Shown piece by piece: positions 1 to 6,908 of a stretch of 19,650 bases of DNA. Below the pieces are notes generated by a model, which saw only the letters and a program-made list of their open reading frames with translations, had not been told where the DNA came from and ran no database searches. The translations under genes were made by a program, and so were the position numbers. The stretch's first letter is position 1. Each line of letters opens with the position of its first letter. Where the stretch lies: assembly GCA_946886255.1 (NCBI GenBank), contig CAMPIG010000031.1, forward strand, positions 1-19,650, given 5' to 3'. This stretch comes from an uncultured Cellvibrio sp. (GTDB taxonomy: Bacteria; Pseudomonadota; Gammaproteobacteria; Pseudomonadales; Cellvibrionaceae).

Positions 1-40
1 TGATTGCGCAATTCCTTGCAAGTAGCGATCCTAAAAAATT

Positions 41-352
41 ATGAATAATAAGCAAGAAAAAAAATTTCTCGAACACCTCGAAAAATCTCTTTCGGCACAT
101 GATAGGGGTATGATTAAGCAGCAGAGAATTTCGTGGGCTCTACTTATCCTGGGATTTTTAATTGCCTTTGGTTTCCAGGTTTATGCTGGTTATAAACCAG
201 AAGCTGAAATGCACAGTGGCATATACATCTTGGCCGGTTGCTTTATAGGTTTCGGTTGGAACCTGAATCTTTCAACGCGGATGTGGCCATACTTAGCGAA
301 GCATTTAAACAGACAATCTATCAGAGAGCGTATAAGTGAACTCAATATCTAA
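41..352 (+). CDS. Small two-TM membrane protein, unknown function
   Basis: I do not recognise this 103-residue protein. It has a charged N-terminus (residues 1-30, rich in Lys and Glu). Two hydrophobic segments follow at about 31-50 and 60-78, joined by a short polar loop, and the C-terminal tail is basic and amphipathic (about 79-103). This predicts a small inner-membrane protein with both ends in the cytoplasm. No clear Shine-Dalgarno is visible before the ATG; the upstream 40 nt are short and AT-rich, so the start could be shared with a longer transcript from outside the window. The next gene is 43 nt downstream on the same strand, so co-transcription with the DUF7010-like and barstar-like genes is plausible. 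No function can be given. Confidence 0.6.
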   Translation: MNNKQEKKFLEHLEKSLSAHDRGMIKQQRISWALLILGFLIAFGFQVYAGYKPEAEMHSGIYILAGCFIGFGWNLNLSTRMWPYLAKHLNRQSIRERISELNI

Positions 353-395
353 CCAAACACGTCACATGCGCTAAATTTTAAAAGAGATCATAGAT

Positions 396-968
396 ATGAA
401 TTCGATCATAGAATTTCAAAAGGACATGAGCAATGCATATTATTATGGCGTACCAGGAATTATATCTTCTGGCTCAATCTGGCTTTTAGCCGGCGTGGTT
501 TCGTTACTTCACAGCCCAAATTCAGGTATCGCCACATTAATATTTGGTGGCACGTTAATATTTCCACTCTCCGTGTTGCTGTGCAAGCTTCTCGGCCGTA
601 GTGGAAAACACAAAAAGGAAAACCTTTTAGCTCCGCTTGCAATTGAAGGCACTCTTTGGATGCTGTTTTCAATACCCATAGCGGTAGGGGCGGCATTTTA
701 TAAACCTGAGTGGTTCTTCCCTGCGATGCTCTTGGTTATTGGAGGTCGTTACCTGACGTTTAATACCATTTACGGCAATCGTCTATTTTGGTTGTTTGGT
801 ATTTCATTGGTTATGTCATCCTTTGTATTGGTTATGTTGAACGCACCCGTCTACGCAGGTGGTCTCACTGGTGGCCTTATAGAATTTACGTTTGCACTGC
901 TTATTTTTATACGATCTAGAAAATCAACTTTAAGCGAGCAAAACGCCTCGAACGGTATTTCTGGTTAG
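396..968 (+). CDS. Six-TM membrane protein, DUF7010-like
   Basis: This is a 190-residue integral membrane protein with about six hydrophobic segments (roughly 18-38, 44-64, 82-101, 106-122, 129-147 and 152-172) and a short polar C-terminus. Length, the YYYGVPG motif near the N-terminus and the FNTIYGNRLFW motif after the fourth segment resemble the family annotated as DUF7010; I recall this family only loosely. The ATG at 396 is preceded by AAAGAGAT about 10 nt upstream; an alternative ATG at 426 would remove ten polar residues. The stop lies 9 nt before the barstar-like ATG, so the two are probably translationally linked. Its function is unknown. In this context of small accessory genes it could be a membrane immunity or stress protein, but nothing proves it. 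Confidence 0.65.
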   Translation: MNSIIEFQKDMSNAYYYGVPGIISSGSIWLLAGVVSLLHSPNSGIATLIFGGTLIFPLSVLLCKLLGRSGKHKKENLLAPLAIEGTLWMLFSIPIAVGAAFYKPEWFFPAMLLVIGGRYLTFNTIYGNRLFWLFGISLVMSSFVLVMLNAPVYAGGLTGGLIEFTFALLIFIRSRKSTLSEQNASNGISG

Positions 969-977
969 AGCTTGCCC

Positions 978-1277
978 ATGAAAAAATACATTATTGATTG
1001 CTTTAAGATTGATAGCGAAGATGACTTTTGGGACGCTTACGTTCGCTGCGTTGATATTGAAGGAGCTGAATGTTTTGGCAGGAATCTGGATGCGCTATGG
1101 GATGCACTGCACGCAGGCGGCCCCGGCACTCCAAAAGACAGGAACTGCTTTATTTCCGTGCGTAGAACTGAAAAACTCAGGAGAATTAAAGATGGTTATT
1201 TTTACGATCATCTTAGACAAATAGCATACGATCTAGATACTGACCCAGCCAATAGCCTTAAATTCAGGGTAAATTAA
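978..1277 (+). CDS. Barstar-family (RNase inhibitor-like) protein
   Basis: This 99-residue protein has the size and hallmark of barstar, the small cytoplasmic inhibitor that plugs the active site of barnase-type ribonucleases. It begins MKKYIIDCF, a beta strand as in barstar. The central motif FGRNLDALWDAL (residues 33-44) aligns with the YGENLDALWD core of barstar; Asp38 and Asp42 correspond to the acidic residues that contact the nuclease. An upstream in-frame TTG at 972 would add two residues, but the ATG at 978 fits the family start better. No barnase-like ORF lies within the window, so the partner is absent, encoded elsewhere, or this is a stand-alone immunity gene against a competitor's toxin. 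It follows the membrane-protein gene by 9 nt. Family assignment is fairly sure; the target is unknown. Confidence 0.8.
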   Translation: MKKYIIDCFKIDSEDDFWDAYVRCVDIEGAECFGRNLDALWDALHAGGPGTPKDRNCFISVRRTEKLRRIKDGYFYDHLRQIAYDLDTDPANSLKFRVN

Positions 1278-1336
1278 CTGGTGCATGGTAGTTTCCAGCA
1301 AGCCACCTAGCGTTTACATCACTAACTGGCAAATAT

Positions 1337-1858
1337 ATGCAGGATTTCAGAAATTTAATTCAGCAAGAAGAAAAGGAAATAGCAAGATTGCATTTCAGAG
1401 TGCATGAAACCTTCAATCAGAAGAGCCGAGCCCCTGAAAAATGGAAACTTGCCTGTAGAGAATTTCATTCTTATGTGTCAGCCATTGATAAATATATTGA
1501 TTACGCATACAGAGAGATCCAGTATACCGACCCGGCATTGTTGGAGTTTGCGATCAGCTTTTTGGAAATAGATCCATTCTTCTTCAGATCGGGCTATATA
1601 AAAGCAGAATTGCTAAGAAAGTTGAAGAGATCGGATCTAAATGCCAAACACATTGTGCGATTAAATGTAATCTTGGAGGATGCGGTAAATCGTAGAGGAT
1701 CGAGAGAGTTTAAGGCATATTGTCGCCTGGCAGCGATCATAGCAACCCCTAAACTTATGTATATTCTTGAAAATGTGACAGAACACGGCGAAGCCTCTCG
1801 AAAAAGCAGAGCGAAGCTAATGCTCAACCATATACAGCAAGCAACACATGCAGTGTGA
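1337..1858 (+). CDS. Hypothetical helical cytoplasmic protein
   Basis: I do not recognise this 173-residue protein. It has no signal peptide or membrane segment and is rich in Lys, Arg, Glu and Phe. It looks almost wholly alpha-helical, with an aromatic stretch LEIDPFFFRSGYIKAELLRKL in the middle and a second helical region ending near LAAIIATPKLMYIL. It sits 59 nt after the barstar-like gene on the same strand and ends 10 nt before the convergent UPF0303 stop. No good ribosome-binding site is visible before the ATG at 1337. By position it could be another immunity or accessory protein. The coding call rests on length, an uninterrupted frame and normal amino-acid composition. Confidence 0.6.
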   Translation: MQDFRNLIQQEEKEIARLHFRVHETFNQKSRAPEKWKLACREFHSYVSAIDKYIDYAYREIQYTDPALLEFAISFLEIDPFFFRSGYIKAELLRKLKRSDLNAKHIVRLNVILEDAVNRRGSREFKAYCRLAAIIATPKLMYILENVTEHGEASRKSRAKLMLNHIQQATHAV

Positions 1859-1868
1859 CTGCACCAGC

Positions 1869-2348
1869 TCAGACCATTTCAAACTGCTGCTTTATTACCT
1901 CACGCAACCCATCAATCACCAGTTGGTGATCCATCTCCTGTGGCAAACCCGATACGGTTACGGCACCGACCATGCCGCTGTTTTTAACTCGAATTGGAAA
2001 CGATCCACCGTGAGCACAATATTCTTTTGGATCAATATGTGGCTGGGCTTCAAAATCGCGATTCTTTGATGCGTTGTACTGGCCTTGGTAATAAGAGCTA
2101 TGCCCGAAGCGCAGCACAGATTGGCGTTTACGCCGCAACCATTCCTGATGGTCTTTAGCAGTGCCCTGCATGGCATAACTAAACAGCACTTGCTCAAACG
2201 CATATATTTCAATCGCCACCGCCACTGAAAGTTTATCAGCAGCTAGCTTGATTAGATTGCCCAGCTCCCAGGCGGTTCGGTGATTAAAGTAATGCAGCTG
2301 AAGTTCATCTTCCTGCATTAGCAATGCGTTCAATACGTCAGTGTTCAT
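1869..2348 (-). CDS. UPF0303 / DUF336 family protein (HbpS/GlcG-like fold)
   Basis: This 159-residue cytoplasmic protein belongs to the UPF0303 family, of the DUF336 (HbpS/GlcG) fold that is often annotated 'heme-degrading domain'. Diagnostic stretches are TAWELGNLI near the N-terminus, the WLRRKRQSVLRFGHSSYY block, AHGGSFPI, and the C-terminal VGAVTVSGLPQEMDHQLV, all typical of the family. The molecular function is not settled. The frame stays open to an ATG at 2390, but I prefer the ATG at 2348: a GAAG lies 9 nt before it, and a TATAAT box on the minus strand (2385-2380) overlaps the first codons of the longer version. The resulting start MNTDVLNALLMQEDEL also matches the usual family length. 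The gene is convergent with the hypothetical gene to its left and divergent from the lipoprotein gene. Confidence 0.85.
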   Translation of the reverse strand: MNTDVLNALLMQEDELQLHYFNHRTAWELGNLIKLAADKLSVAVAIEIYAFEQVLFSYAMQGTAKDHQEWLRRKRQSVLRFGHSSYYQGQYNASKNRDFEAQPHIDPKEYCAHGGSFPIRVKNSGMVGAVTVSGLPQEMDHQLVIDGLREVIKQQFEMV

Positions 2349-2379
2349 AATTGGCATCTTCAAAATAATGGTTGGCGCT

Positions 2380-2385
2380 ATTATA
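2380..2385 (-). promoter_or_regulatory. Candidate -10 box for the UPF0303 gene
   Basis: Read on the minus strand, this is a perfect TATAAT preceded by TGGA. It lies about 32 nt upstream of the preferred ATG at 2348, leaving a 5' leader of roughly 25 nt. No good -35 hexamer is present at 17 nt, so the promoter may rely on an extended or activated form. The 180 nt further right (2386-2564) hold no other feature I can support apart from the lipoprotein ribosome-binding site. Confidence 0.4.
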
Positions 2386-2554
2386 TCCAATCATTTCCTA
2401 ATAACATTAAAAACTATAACTATCACCGAAAATAAATCCATAATGATTGAGCTAATTCAGCTCCGCGTTTTACGGTTGAAGGAATACACAAAACGGAAGC
2501 GACGGTAGGTCTTTAGACGCTTAAATATCTCATCCAAATTTTTACACATCACAT

Positions 2555-2559
2555 GAGGG
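2555..2559 (+). promoter_or_regulatory. Ribosome-binding site deciding the lipoprotein start
   Basis: GAGGG lies 5 nt before the ATG at 2565 and 8 nt before the ATG at 2568. Because it lies inside the first codons of the longer frame from 2553, it argues that 2565 or 2568 is the true start. Confidence 0.55.
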
Positions 2560-2564
2560 AATAC

Positions 2565-3629
2565 ATGATGCCCATAAATTCTGCATACATATTTCGTAGC
2601 TTTTTAAGTACGAGGTTATCCAAATCCTCCTCGTTTTTCATTGTCTGCGCTTCGGTCTTTGTCGTGGGTTGTGTTTCACCGCAGATTACGCAATTCGAAG
2701 TAGACCCGCGAATCTTCTGTCCGCGTACCGACATACAGGTGGTATGGGCGACGGAAGATGTCGAAGCTATTTCACTTACGTTTAATGATGCAATGGTGAC
2801 TAATGAAAACGATGGCGCCGAAACCATCAGAAACATCTCAGAATCAGGCGTCCTCAGGCTTATCGCAACGCGCGGGCAACAAGCGGTCATCATCGAACAG
2901 GAGATAGCATTATTTTCCGGTCATCACTCCACCGAACAGGCGACCACAGGTTGTCTGGCTGGTGGCGCACCCACAGGTATTCTTAATGTCGACACCAATG
3001 GTTTACCGTTGATTGTTATGGACGTTTCGGCCAGGCTCTTGCCTGTGACTGTTGCGCACGACGGTGAAAGTCACTCACATCCTGCCGAGCCGCTTGATGT
3101 GTGGCAGCGCAAGGTGATGGCGGGCCCATGGGAGGTTACGGGGATGCCGCAGCCCGGCAGAAGTTGCGTGGGTGCAATAACGCCAGGTACGCCACCTGAT
3201 CCCAAATTCCTCACGCTTGTGGGTTCCTGTAATGGCGAGGCAGGAGACGGGCCCCAATCCATAAACCCGCCAAGGGCGGTACCGATTAGCGAAGCAAGGC
3301 GAGTCACATTGCGCTGTAACGGCGAGCCGTTCGATGGCGCAACTCAGGTATTTCAGTTGTGGATTCGCGAACCGACAGGGTGTGCCGTCCAGGAAATTTA
3401 TATGGCGAGTTCGTTGGCAGAAGCCGTTGAATGTGCGCGAAGTGAAGCCAAAGATGTTGTGGGTGATGTGACTGCGCATCCCAGCCCGGTGGCTTATCGG
3501 GTAACCTGCGGGAGCCCGAGCACCTGCTACAACTTCTCAGCGTTTACGACTGGCGATGCAAGGGAGTGCGCGCTTGCCTGGTGCCCGGATTCTGTGACTG
3601 GATTTTTGGTGGGACGTTGTGGTTCGTAG
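2565..3629 (+). CDS. Cysteine-rich outer-membrane lipoprotein, unknown
   Basis: I do not recognise the family. The N-terminus is a lipoprotein signal: basic residues, a hydrophobic run and the lipobox VVGC, with Cys36 in this numbering followed by Val, which fits outer-membrane sorting. The mature part of about 319 residues carries twelve further cysteines (an even number), suggesting several disulfides in the periplasm or at the surface. There is a Pro/Gly-rich middle (GPWEVTGMPQPGRSCVG) and repeated short Cys motifs toward the end. The open frame reaches an ATG at 2553, but GAGGG at 2555-2559 sits 5 nt before the ATG at 2565 (another ATG follows at 2568), so that start is preferred. A strong terminator follows directly, so it is probably monocistronic. 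The amidase gene comes next on the same strand. Confidence 0.7.
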   Translation: MMPINSAYIFRSFLSTRLSKSSSFFIVCASVFVVGCVSPQITQFEVDPRIFCPRTDIQVVWATEDVEAISLTFNDAMVTNENDGAETIRNISESGVLRLIATRGQQAVIIEQEIALFSGHHSTEQATTGCLAGGAPTGILNVDTNGLPLIVMDVSARLLPVTVAHDGESHSHPAEPLDVWQRKVMAGPWEVTGMPQPGRSCVGAITPGTPPDPKFLTLVGSCNGEAGDGPQSINPPRAVPISEARRVTLRCNGEPFDGATQVFQLWIREPTGCAVQEIYMASSLAEAVECARSEAKDVVGDVTAHPSPVAYRVTCGSPSTCYNFSAFTTGDARECALAWCPDSVTGFLVGRCGS

Positions 3630-3641
3630 GAAATTTTCACG

Positions 3642-3672
3642 GAGCCTCTGAAAAATTTTCAGAGGCTCTTTT
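3642..3672 (+). terminator. Rho-independent terminator after the lipoprotein gene
   Basis: A perfect 13-bp inverted repeat (GAGCCTCTGAAAA at 3642-3654 and its complement at 3656-3668) is followed by TTTT. The inner A/T pairs will open to form the loop. It begins 12 nt after the lipoprotein stop and separates that gene from the amidase gene. The A-run on the other arm could give weak bidirectional activity. Confidence 0.9.
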
Positions 3673-3719
3673 CGTCTGCATTGACAATGTAATGGCATCA
3701 ACAGCCTTGGAGGGTTGAA

Positions 3720-4319
3720 ATGACAACGACATGGGAACAACGTCTGTTACGCGCCGATATGGCGAATGTAGATTATGAATATGCGTTATGGTCACCGGCG
3801 GGAAATTTTCGCATCCCATCAACGCCGCGCACAATTCGTTACATCATTATTCATATTACCGGTGGCCCGGCGCACGATGAACGCAATGCGTTAAATACCT
3901 TCAGGGCCGGCCCCGCCAGTGCACACTACATTGTGAATCGCCAGGGCCGGGTGGTACAGACGGTGCGCGAGGCGCATATCGCCAATCATGTTGATAACCT
4001 GAATTCCCAAACCAATCGGGAAAGCATCGGGATTGAACATGTTAACCCGTGGAATCCTAGCGAGCGTTTATATCCAACAGATGCACAGTATATTGCTTCA
4101 GCGCGTTTGGTGGCCAAGCTTTGCCATCAATACAACATCCCAGTAACACACTCTTTGGTTCCCCATACACCGGGAATTCGTGGTCACAAAGAAGAAGCGC
4201 CGCATTCAACCCACGATAGCTGTCCGAATCCGGCGTGGAACTGGGATCGTTATATCGGCATGGTTCGCAGTTTGCGTATGGAAACATTTAACGAAATGAT
4301 TCACACCTTGGCTACTTAG
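3720..4319 (+). CDS. N-acetylmuramoyl-L-alanine amidase (Amidase_2/PGRP-like)
   Basis: This is a 199-residue zinc amidase of the Amidase_2 / peptidoglycan-recognition fold (AmpD, T7 lysozyme), predicted to cut the amide between N-acetylmuramic acid and L-alanine. Visible family features are YIIIHITGG with zinc ligand His45, SAHYIVNRQGRVVQTV (68-82), IGIEHV with Glu106, RGHKE with His156, and HDSCPNPAWNWDRY, where Cys168 replaces the AmpD Asp as third ligand, as in T7 lysozyme. About 38 residues precede the domain. There is no signal peptide or membrane segment, so it is either cytoplasmic (wall recycling) or exported by another route such as a contact-dependent system. A good GGAGG lies just before the ATG. 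It is preceded by a terminator and its stop is 5 nt before the trehalase-operon terminator. Confidence 0.85.
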   Translation: MTTTWEQRLLRADMANVDYEYALWSPAGNFRIPSTPRTIRYIIIHITGGPAHDERNALNTFRAGPASAHYIVNRQGRVVQTVREAHIANHVDNLNSQTNRESIGIEHVNPWNPSERLYPTDAQYIASARLVAKLCHQYNIPVTHSLVPHTPGIRGHKEEAPHSTHDSCPNPAWNWDRYIGMVRSLRMETFNEMIHTLAT

Positions 4320-4323
4320 CCCG

Positions 4324-4345
4324 AAAAAATTGCAGCCAAGTGCAA
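4324..4345 (-). terminator. Intrinsic terminator closing the trehalase operon
   Basis: Read on the minus strand, TTGCA, a six-base loop and TGCAA form a short stem (4345-4330), followed at once by TTTTTT (4329-4324). It lies 47 nt past the trehalase stop and 5 nt from the convergent amidase stop. The stem has only five pairs, so efficiency is uncertain. Confidence 0.55.
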
Positions 4346-4391
4346 GGGAAATACTACTCCTATGCAATTTAAGTTTGGCAGAGCATTTTCC

Positions 4392-6002
4392 TTATAGAAT
4401 CGCGTGGCAACGATTGGCGCTATGCGCCGGATCATCCCGCAATAATCTTGCGGTAACGCCATTAGTCCAGCCAAAGCCATCCTGTAGCGGATATTCCCCG
4501 CCCTTCGCGTGTTCAAGCGTCGGGCGCAGTACATATTTTTCCACCAGCTTGCCTTCTGCCCGATAAAGCTCGGCAACTATTGTCAGCCAGTGCTCGCGAA
4601 TTTCTGCGGCAAGCTCGGTGTGGCAGTAATTGAGCAGCCCGCGAATCGCGAGCCATTGCAGCGGCGCCCAGCCGTTGGGGCGGTCCCATTGTTGGCCGGT
4701 GTGGCCCAATTCTGTGGTTGAGATTCCGCCCGGTGCGAGCAGGCGCTGGCGAATGGTGTCGGCGACGGCGTTGGCCTGCTCGGGGCTGGCGATCTCGACA
4801 AACAGCGGGACTACCGTAGCCGCGGTGAGATTGTCACGCTGTTGTTGCAGTTGCCAATCGTAATCCATATAGGCGCCTTCACTTTCTCGCCAGAAGTATT
4901 TATTGATCGCGGCCTGACGGTCATTCGCGCGCTGAATAAAACCATCCGCTGCCTGCATTTCACCGGCTTGCGCGCACAGGCGGGCGATCTGTCGTTCCAG
5001 CTTAAACAGCAGGCAATTAAGATCCACCGGCACAATAGCCGTGGTGCGAATGGTTGCTAATGAATGAGGATCGGCTTGCCAACGCGAACTGAAATCCCAT
5101 CCGGATTCTGCTGCCGCACGCAAATCGCGATAAACGTCGTGGACGGGACGGGTCGATGCGCGCGCTGTCGTCACGTCTTCGTAATAGGATTCCTCGCGCG
5201 GACCATCGCGATCATCCCAATAGCGGTTTAATAATGCACCATCGGCCATGCGCACACAGCGGCGATGCGCTTCTCCTGGGCGCAAATCATCTGCACCATC
5301 CATCCAGAAGGCATATTCCTTACGCAGCTGCGGTAAATAATCAAGCGCTTTGTGAATGCCGCCGGTTTCAAATAAATCCACCATCAGGCAAAACACCGGC
5401 GGCTGCGAACGGCTCAGATAATAGTTGCGAGTGCCATTAGGTACATGGCCGTAGGTGTCGATCAGGTAGGCAAAATTGTCGGCCATCGAACGTAGCAAGT
5501 CCGACCGCTTGCGGTCGAGCAGTCCGAGCATGGTGAAATAGGAATCCCAATAATACAGCTCACTAAAACGCCCACCGGGTACAACATAATCATGGGGTAA
5601 GGCGAGCAGCGATGAACGCTTGGGATGTTTGCGTGGGCGACGAGTCAATACATCCCACAGGCTATCAATATGTTCCGCCAGGCTCAGTTCGCGGTTGGCA
5701 ACAAAACAATCGGGTGGTGCTTCCTCGGCAATAAAGTGGTCGTTCACAAACTGGCGCAAATTAAAATCCTCACGCGCGCAGTTTGCGCGATATTCACTGA
5801 GAATGCGTTCTGGATCATGGCGTGGCACACAGTCCACAAAGGTTTTGCTATCGGGAAAAATCTCGTTCATTTGTACCGCGACAAACAGTTCTTGATAGCG
5901 ATCTGCTGGGGTCAGGGTATCGGGCGGTAATAAACGGTGAATATCATCAGCATCAACCAACTCATCATCGGCGGTGGGTATTACTGCTCCGTATAATTCC
6001 AC
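4392..6002 (-). CDS. treF: Cytoplasmic trehalase, GH37 (TreF-like)
   Basis: This 536-residue enzyme hydrolyses alpha,alpha-trehalose to two glucose molecules (GH37, inverting). Both trehalase signatures are present: PGGRFSELYYWDSY at 142-155 and QWDRPNGWAP at 438-447. The general acid should be Asp303 in SGWDFSSRW. The C-terminal block VEKY (487-490) plus GGEYPLQDGFGWTNG (501-515) carries the catalytic base region. The linker between these two blocks, VLRPTLEHAK, differs from the usual glycine-rich stretch. There is no signal peptide, so it acts in the cytoplasm like E. coli TreF rather than TreA. The start is GTG at 6002, supported by GGAGG six nt upstream; it overlaps the end of the SDR gene by 22 nt, implying translational coupling. 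Last gene of its operon; the function is near certain. Confidence 0.95.
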   Translation of the reverse strand: MELYGAVIPTADDELVDADDIHRLLPPDTLTPADRYQELFVAVQMNEIFPDSKTFVDCVPRHDPERILSEYRANCAREDFNLRQFVNDHFIAEEAPPDCFVANRELSLAEHIDSLWDVLTRRPRKHPKRSSLLALPHDYVVPGGRFSELYYWDSYFTMLGLLDRKRSDLLRSMADNFAYLIDTYGHVPNGTRNYYLSRSQPPVFCLMVDLFETGGIHKALDYLPQLRKEYAFWMDGADDLRPGEAHRRCVRMADGALLNRYWDDRDGPREESYYEDVTTARASTRPVHDVYRDLRAAAESGWDFSSRWQADPHSLATIRTTAIVPVDLNCLLFKLERQIARLCAQAGEMQAADGFIQRANDRQAAINKYFWRESEGAYMDYDWQLQQQRDNLTAATVVPLFVEIASPEQANAVADTIRQRLLAPGGISTTELGHTGQQWDRPNGWAPLQWLAIRGLLNYCHTELAAEIREHWLTIVAELYRAEGKLVEKYVLRPTLEHAKGGEYPLQDGFGWTNGVTARLLRDDPAHSANRCHAIL

Positions 6003-6748
6003 AATAGGCCTCCATCAACATAAAAGGTCGAACCGGTAACATAATCTGCATCCGCTGATGCGAGGAACGCCGCTAAACCAGCCACGTCTTCCGGCTGCCC
6101 CAGGCGGCGCAGCGGAATATTACACAGCAGTTTTTCCAGTAGCACTGGGTTGTTGAGCAAGGTTTTATTCATGGGCGTTTCAATGGCGCCCGGTGCGATG
6201 TTATTGACGGTAATGCCGAGGTGCGCCAACTCGATGGCCAGATTGCGCATCATCATTTTGAGCGCGCCTTTACTCGCGCAATAGGCAGTAAAGTTTGGGA
6301 AAGGTAACTCTTCGTGAACGGAACTGATATTAATAATTTTGCCCCCACGCCCGGTATCGCGCAGATGCTGTACGAAAGCCTGAGCGGTGAAGAACGCGCC
6401 TTTCAAATTGACGCCCAGTGTTCTGTCAAAATGCTCTTCCGTCATCTCCCAGAACGGCGCAGGCTTTTCTACCCCGGCATTGTTGACCAGAATATCTATC
6501 GGCCCCATGCGCGCCCCGCCTTCGGTGATCAAATACCGGCAGGCGTCCACGTCGGAAATATCCCCAGCCAGCACGCACACGCGACGGCCATGGGCCTGCA
6601 CCTGTTCAGCGGCGACAGCAGAACGCTCATCTTCGACGCGCCCGGCAATAATAATATCGGCCCCTTCTTTTGCCAGACGCTCGGCAATTCCCAAGCCTAT
6701 GCCTTGGGTGCTGCCTGTTACCAAGGCCACTTTATTGATCAGTCTCAT
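5981..6748 (-). CDS. SDR oxidoreductase, probable glucose 1-dehydrogenase
   Basis: This is a 255-residue classical short-chain dehydrogenase/reductase. The Rossmann nucleotide motif TGSTQGIG is at 11-18, NNAG at 89-92, catalytic Ser142/143, Tyr156 and Lys160 (YCASK), and the PG motif near 186. Overall similarity (TEEHFDRTLGVNLKGAFF, GKIINISSVHEELPFPNFTAY, C-terminal YVTGSTFYVDGG) is to the glucose 1-dehydrogenase group, which oxidises glucose to gluconolactone with NAD(P)+. The residue after the second beta strand (Arg37 in AGRVEDER) is compatible with NADP. AGGGA lies 7 nt before the ATG. Its 3' end contains the ribosome-binding site of the trehalase gene, so the pair would form a trehalose to glucose to gluconolactone route. 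Another sugar or polyol substrate cannot be excluded. Confidence 0.85.
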   Translation of the reverse strand: MRLINKVALVTGSTQGIGLGIAERLAKEGADIIIAGRVEDERSAVAAEQVQAHGRRVCVLAGDISDVDACRYLITEGGARMGPIDILVNNAGVEKPAPFWEMTEEHFDRTLGVNLKGAFFTAQAFVQHLRDTGRGGKIINISSVHEELPFPNFTAYCASKGALKMMMRNLAIELAHLGITVNNIAPGAIETPMNKTLLNNPVLLEKLLCNIPLRRLGQPEDVAGLAAFLASADADYVTGSTFYVDGGLLWNYTEQ

Positions 6749-6805
6749 TGGGGTTCCCTGAGTGGTGTGATTTCACGGTGAATGACAATGATCATCCCCG
6801 ATTTT

Positions 6806-6815
6806 CACACGTGTG
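6806..6815. promoter_or_regulatory. Palindrome in the gap before the SDR gene
   Basis: CACACGTGTG is a perfect ten-base palindrome in the 160-nt gap between GH62 and SDR, about 60 nt upstream of the SDR start. It could be a regulator site for the SDR-trehalase pair. No convincing -10/-35 set is visible beside it, and no strong terminator follows GH62, so read-through from GH2-GH62 remains possible. Confidence 0.25.
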
Positions 6816-6908
6816 TCTGTTAAACACGACACCCAGTGGCGACAGGATCGGTTGCAGCGATGTTGGCGGATGGTGATGAGCTTATCTTCTTCATTCACCG
6901 GCAAATTT

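Noticed and set aside
353..1336. Possible integron attC sites between the small genes (ATCTAAC, GGTTAGAG).
   Set aside because: The paired core sites (RYYYAAC and GTTRRRY) do not occur in the right order and spacing, and no imperfect hairpin joins them.
6314..6781. 155-residue plus-strand open frame opposite the SDR gene.
   Set aside because: The SDR on the minus strand has all family motifs; this frame is a shadow from GC-rich codons.
6749..6800. CRP-like half site (TGTGATTTCAC) before the SDR gene.
   Set aside because: The second half does not fit TCACA at the required spacing.
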